Shown one piece after another: positions 5,876 through 6,170 of a stretch of 6,170 nt of DNA. Made by a program: the position numbers and the translations under genes. The notes below the pieces were generated by a model. It was not told the origin of the DNA, searched no databases, and was given only the letters and a program-made list of their open reading frames with translations. Within the stretch, counting starts at the first letter, position 1. Every line of letters begins with the position of its first letter. Source of the stretch: Clostridiales bacterium (GTDB lineage Bacteria; Bacillota; Clostridia; Christensenellales; Aristaeellaceae). The DNA is taken from NCBI GenBank assembly GCA_004556985.1, contig SFFC01000116.1, positions 1-6,170 of the forward strand, in the 5' to 3' direction.

Positions 5876-5904
5876 ATTATACCCGAACGGGTCGCCAAAT
5901 GCAA
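5876..5904 (-). promoter_or_regulatory. Promoter of the S24 repressor gene
   Basis: On the minus strand: TTGCAT (-35, 5899-5904), a 17-base spacer and a perfect TATAAT (-10, 5876-5881). The start would be near 5869, giving a leader of about 50 bases. The spacer contains the palindrome ACCCG-AA-CGGGT (5881-5892) and a GTCGCC element (5891-5900), which suggests autoregulation. Confidence 0.75.
5891..5900 (+). promoter_or_regulatory. Putative operator element 1 (GTCGCCAAAT) on the repressor's own promoter
   Basis: First of three GTCGCC[AG]AA copies in the divergent region. It overlaps the spacer and the -35 box of the repressor promoter, where bound protein would block transcription. The second half of the dyad seen in the other copies is degenerate here. 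The adjacent palindrome ACCCG-AA-CGGGT (5881-5892) may be part of the same site. Confidence 0.45.
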
Positions 5905-5930
5905 CACAAAAAAAATTCTTCGCAAAATTT

Positions 5931-5947
5931 GTCGCCGAATGGTTGAC
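5931..5947. promoter_or_regulatory. Putative operator element 2 over the -35 of the divergent promoter
   Basis: GTCGC-N7-TTGAC, an imperfect 17-bp dyad. Extended half-sites are TTTGTCGCC and, on the other strand, TTCGTCAAC, which agree at 6 of 9 positions. The right arm coincides with the TTGAC of the plus-strand -35 box, a typical repressor position. Binding by the neighbouring S24 repressor is inference from position and repetition. Confidence 0.5.
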
Positions 5948-5971
5948 GAACATGCGTTCCCGTGCTAGAAT
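5943..5971 (+). promoter_or_regulatory. Strong divergent sigma-A promoter (plus strand)
   Basis: TTGACG (5943-5948), a 17-base spacer, and TAGAAT (5966-5971). Each hexamer matches consensus at 5 of 6 bases. Transcription would start near 5978 and run rightward out of the window. This is the only good plus-strand promoter I see, and it is crowded by an SOS box in its spacer and by two dyads, so it is probably tightly repressed in normal growth. Confidence 0.75.
5947..5960 (+). promoter_or_regulatory. SOS box (LexA/DinR operator), perfect match to the Bacillus consensus
   Basis: CGAACATGCGTTCC fits the B. subtilis LexA (DinR) consensus CGAACRNRYGTTYC at all 14 positions. It lies between the -35 and -10 boxes of the plus-strand promoter, overlapping the last two bases of the -35, where LexA would exclude RNA polymerase. 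The rightward transcript is thus predicted to be DNA-damage inducible. The match is seen; the regulation is inferred from established knowledge of the SOS system in Bacillota. Confidence 0.85.
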
Positions 5972-5977
5972 GATTTC

Positions 5978-5994
5978 GTCGCCAAACGAGTGAC
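5978..5994. promoter_or_regulatory. Putative operator element 3 at the divergent transcription start
   Basis: GTCGC-N7-GTGAC, an imperfect 17-bp dyad with 4 of 5 arm bases paired, of the same architecture as element 2. It begins at the predicted transcription start of the plus-strand promoter. Its centre is 47 bases from that of element 2, which is 40 bases from that of element 1. Confidence 0.5.
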
Positions 5995-6040
5995 ACATTC
6001 GGCCGGATGTGCCGGATGATCTGCATGAAGTGGAGGATAG

Positions 6041-6070
6041 ATGCCAAAAATACCGGATTATTTTTCATAA
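6041..6070 (+). CDS. Possible 9-residue leader peptide ORF
   Basis: ATG to TAA encodes MPKIPDYFS. GGAGG at 6032-6036 stands 4 bases before the ATG, slightly close but usable. It lies about 63 bases into the transcript from the SOS-box promoter. Its last codons lie in the left arm of the AT-rich stem-loop at 6057-6082, so translation would affect folding of that stem. It resembles no peptide I recognise, and a short ORF with a ribosome-like site can occur by chance. Confidence 0.3.
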   Translation: MPKIPDYFS

Positions 6071-6082
6071 ATGGAAAATAAT
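6057..6082 (+). promoter_or_regulatory. AT-rich inverted repeat / stem-loop in the SOS-promoter leader
   Basis: ATTATTTTTCAT (6057-6068) and ATGGAAAATAAT (6071-6082) pair along all 12 positions in RNA, with one U-G pair, around a 2-base centre (a few inner pairs would open to form a loop). It overlaps the end of the 9-codon ORF. It could be an attenuation-type structure, a terminator-like stem without a following U-run, or a protein-binding palindrome in DNA. The structure is seen; the role is unknown. Confidence 0.45.
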
Positions 6083-6151
6083 TGTAAGAAAATCACTTGA
6101 ATAACGGAAATTGTGGATGAATGAAATCGCCCAAACGAATACTCAATCTCG

Positions 6152-6163
6152 GGAGGAAAGGGG
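6152..6163 (+). promoter_or_regulatory. Possible ribosome binding site of a gene starting beyond the right edge
   Basis: GGAGGAAAGGGG is a purine-rich Shine-Dalgarno-like stretch 7 bases before the window ends. It is in the right place for the main gene of the SOS-box transcript to begin just outside. No start codon is visible in the remaining bases, so this is tentative. The 81 bases before it (6071-6151) hold no supported gene. Confidence 0.35.
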
Positions 6164-6170
6164 ACGGATC

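Noticed and set aside
5471..5998. 175-codon minus-strand frame reaching into the divergent control region
   Set aside because: Overlaps the repressor in another frame; its N-terminal part covers promoter and operator DNA, and it has no domain.
6007..6081. 24-codon plus-strand ORF starting at 6007
   Set aside because: No ribosome binding site; the out-of-frame 9-codon ORF at 6041 has one and is the better candidate.
1..6170. CRISPR arrays, tRNA or rRNA genes, insertion sequences
   Set aside because: No regularly spaced repeats, no cloverleaf or rRNA-like stretches and no transposase reading frames were seen on either strand.

Overview
The window looks like chromosomal DNA from a fairly GC-rich bacterium, most likely of the Bacillota (Clostridia-like). 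The evidence is strong AGGAGG-type ribosome binding sites, sigma-A promoters with perfect TATAAT boxes, a perfect Bacillus-type SOS box, and a phosphofructokinase of a pyrophosphate-type clade common in anaerobes. The species cannot be named from sequence alone. All complete genes lie on the minus strand; the only plus-strand activity I see is at the right end.

Reading in the direction of transcription (right to left), the left 3.5 kb is a branched-chain amino acid (Liv) ABC uptake operon: livJ (substrate-binding protein, 3442-2324), a 261-base gap rich in hairpins, livH (permease, 2062-1166), livM (permease, 1162-92) and the first 33 codons of livG (ATPase, from 99 out of the left edge). livH-livM are 3 bases apart and livM-livG overlap by 8 bases, so they are translationally tight. 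One promoter in front of livJ (3511-3539) probably drives the set. The livJ leader carries a large 5' stem-loop, and a CodY-like box lies upstream of the promoter. Hairpins between livJ and livH may let the binding protein be made in excess over the membrane parts.

The 403-base gap at 3443-3845 is AT-rich and holds the livJ promoter region plus the terminator of the next gene. That gene (5069-3846) encodes a 407-residue PPi-type 6-phosphofructokinase with its own promoter at 5120-5148. It shows no functional link to the transporter.

The right end holds a 211-residue XRE/S24 self-cleaving-type repressor (5819-5184) and a compact divergent control region (about 5845-6000). Here a leftward promoter for the repressor faces a near-consensus rightward promoter (TTGACG-17-TAGAAT). 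The rightward promoter has a perfect LexA/DinR SOS box inside its spacer and is flanked by two GTCGC-N7-GAC dyads. A third copy of the GTCGCC motif lies on the repressor's own promoter. The rightward transcript begins with a possible 9-codon leader ORF and an AT-rich stem-loop, and a ribosome-binding-like stretch lies at the very edge, so the controlled gene probably starts just outside the window. This SOS-linked switch is the most interesting part of the window.
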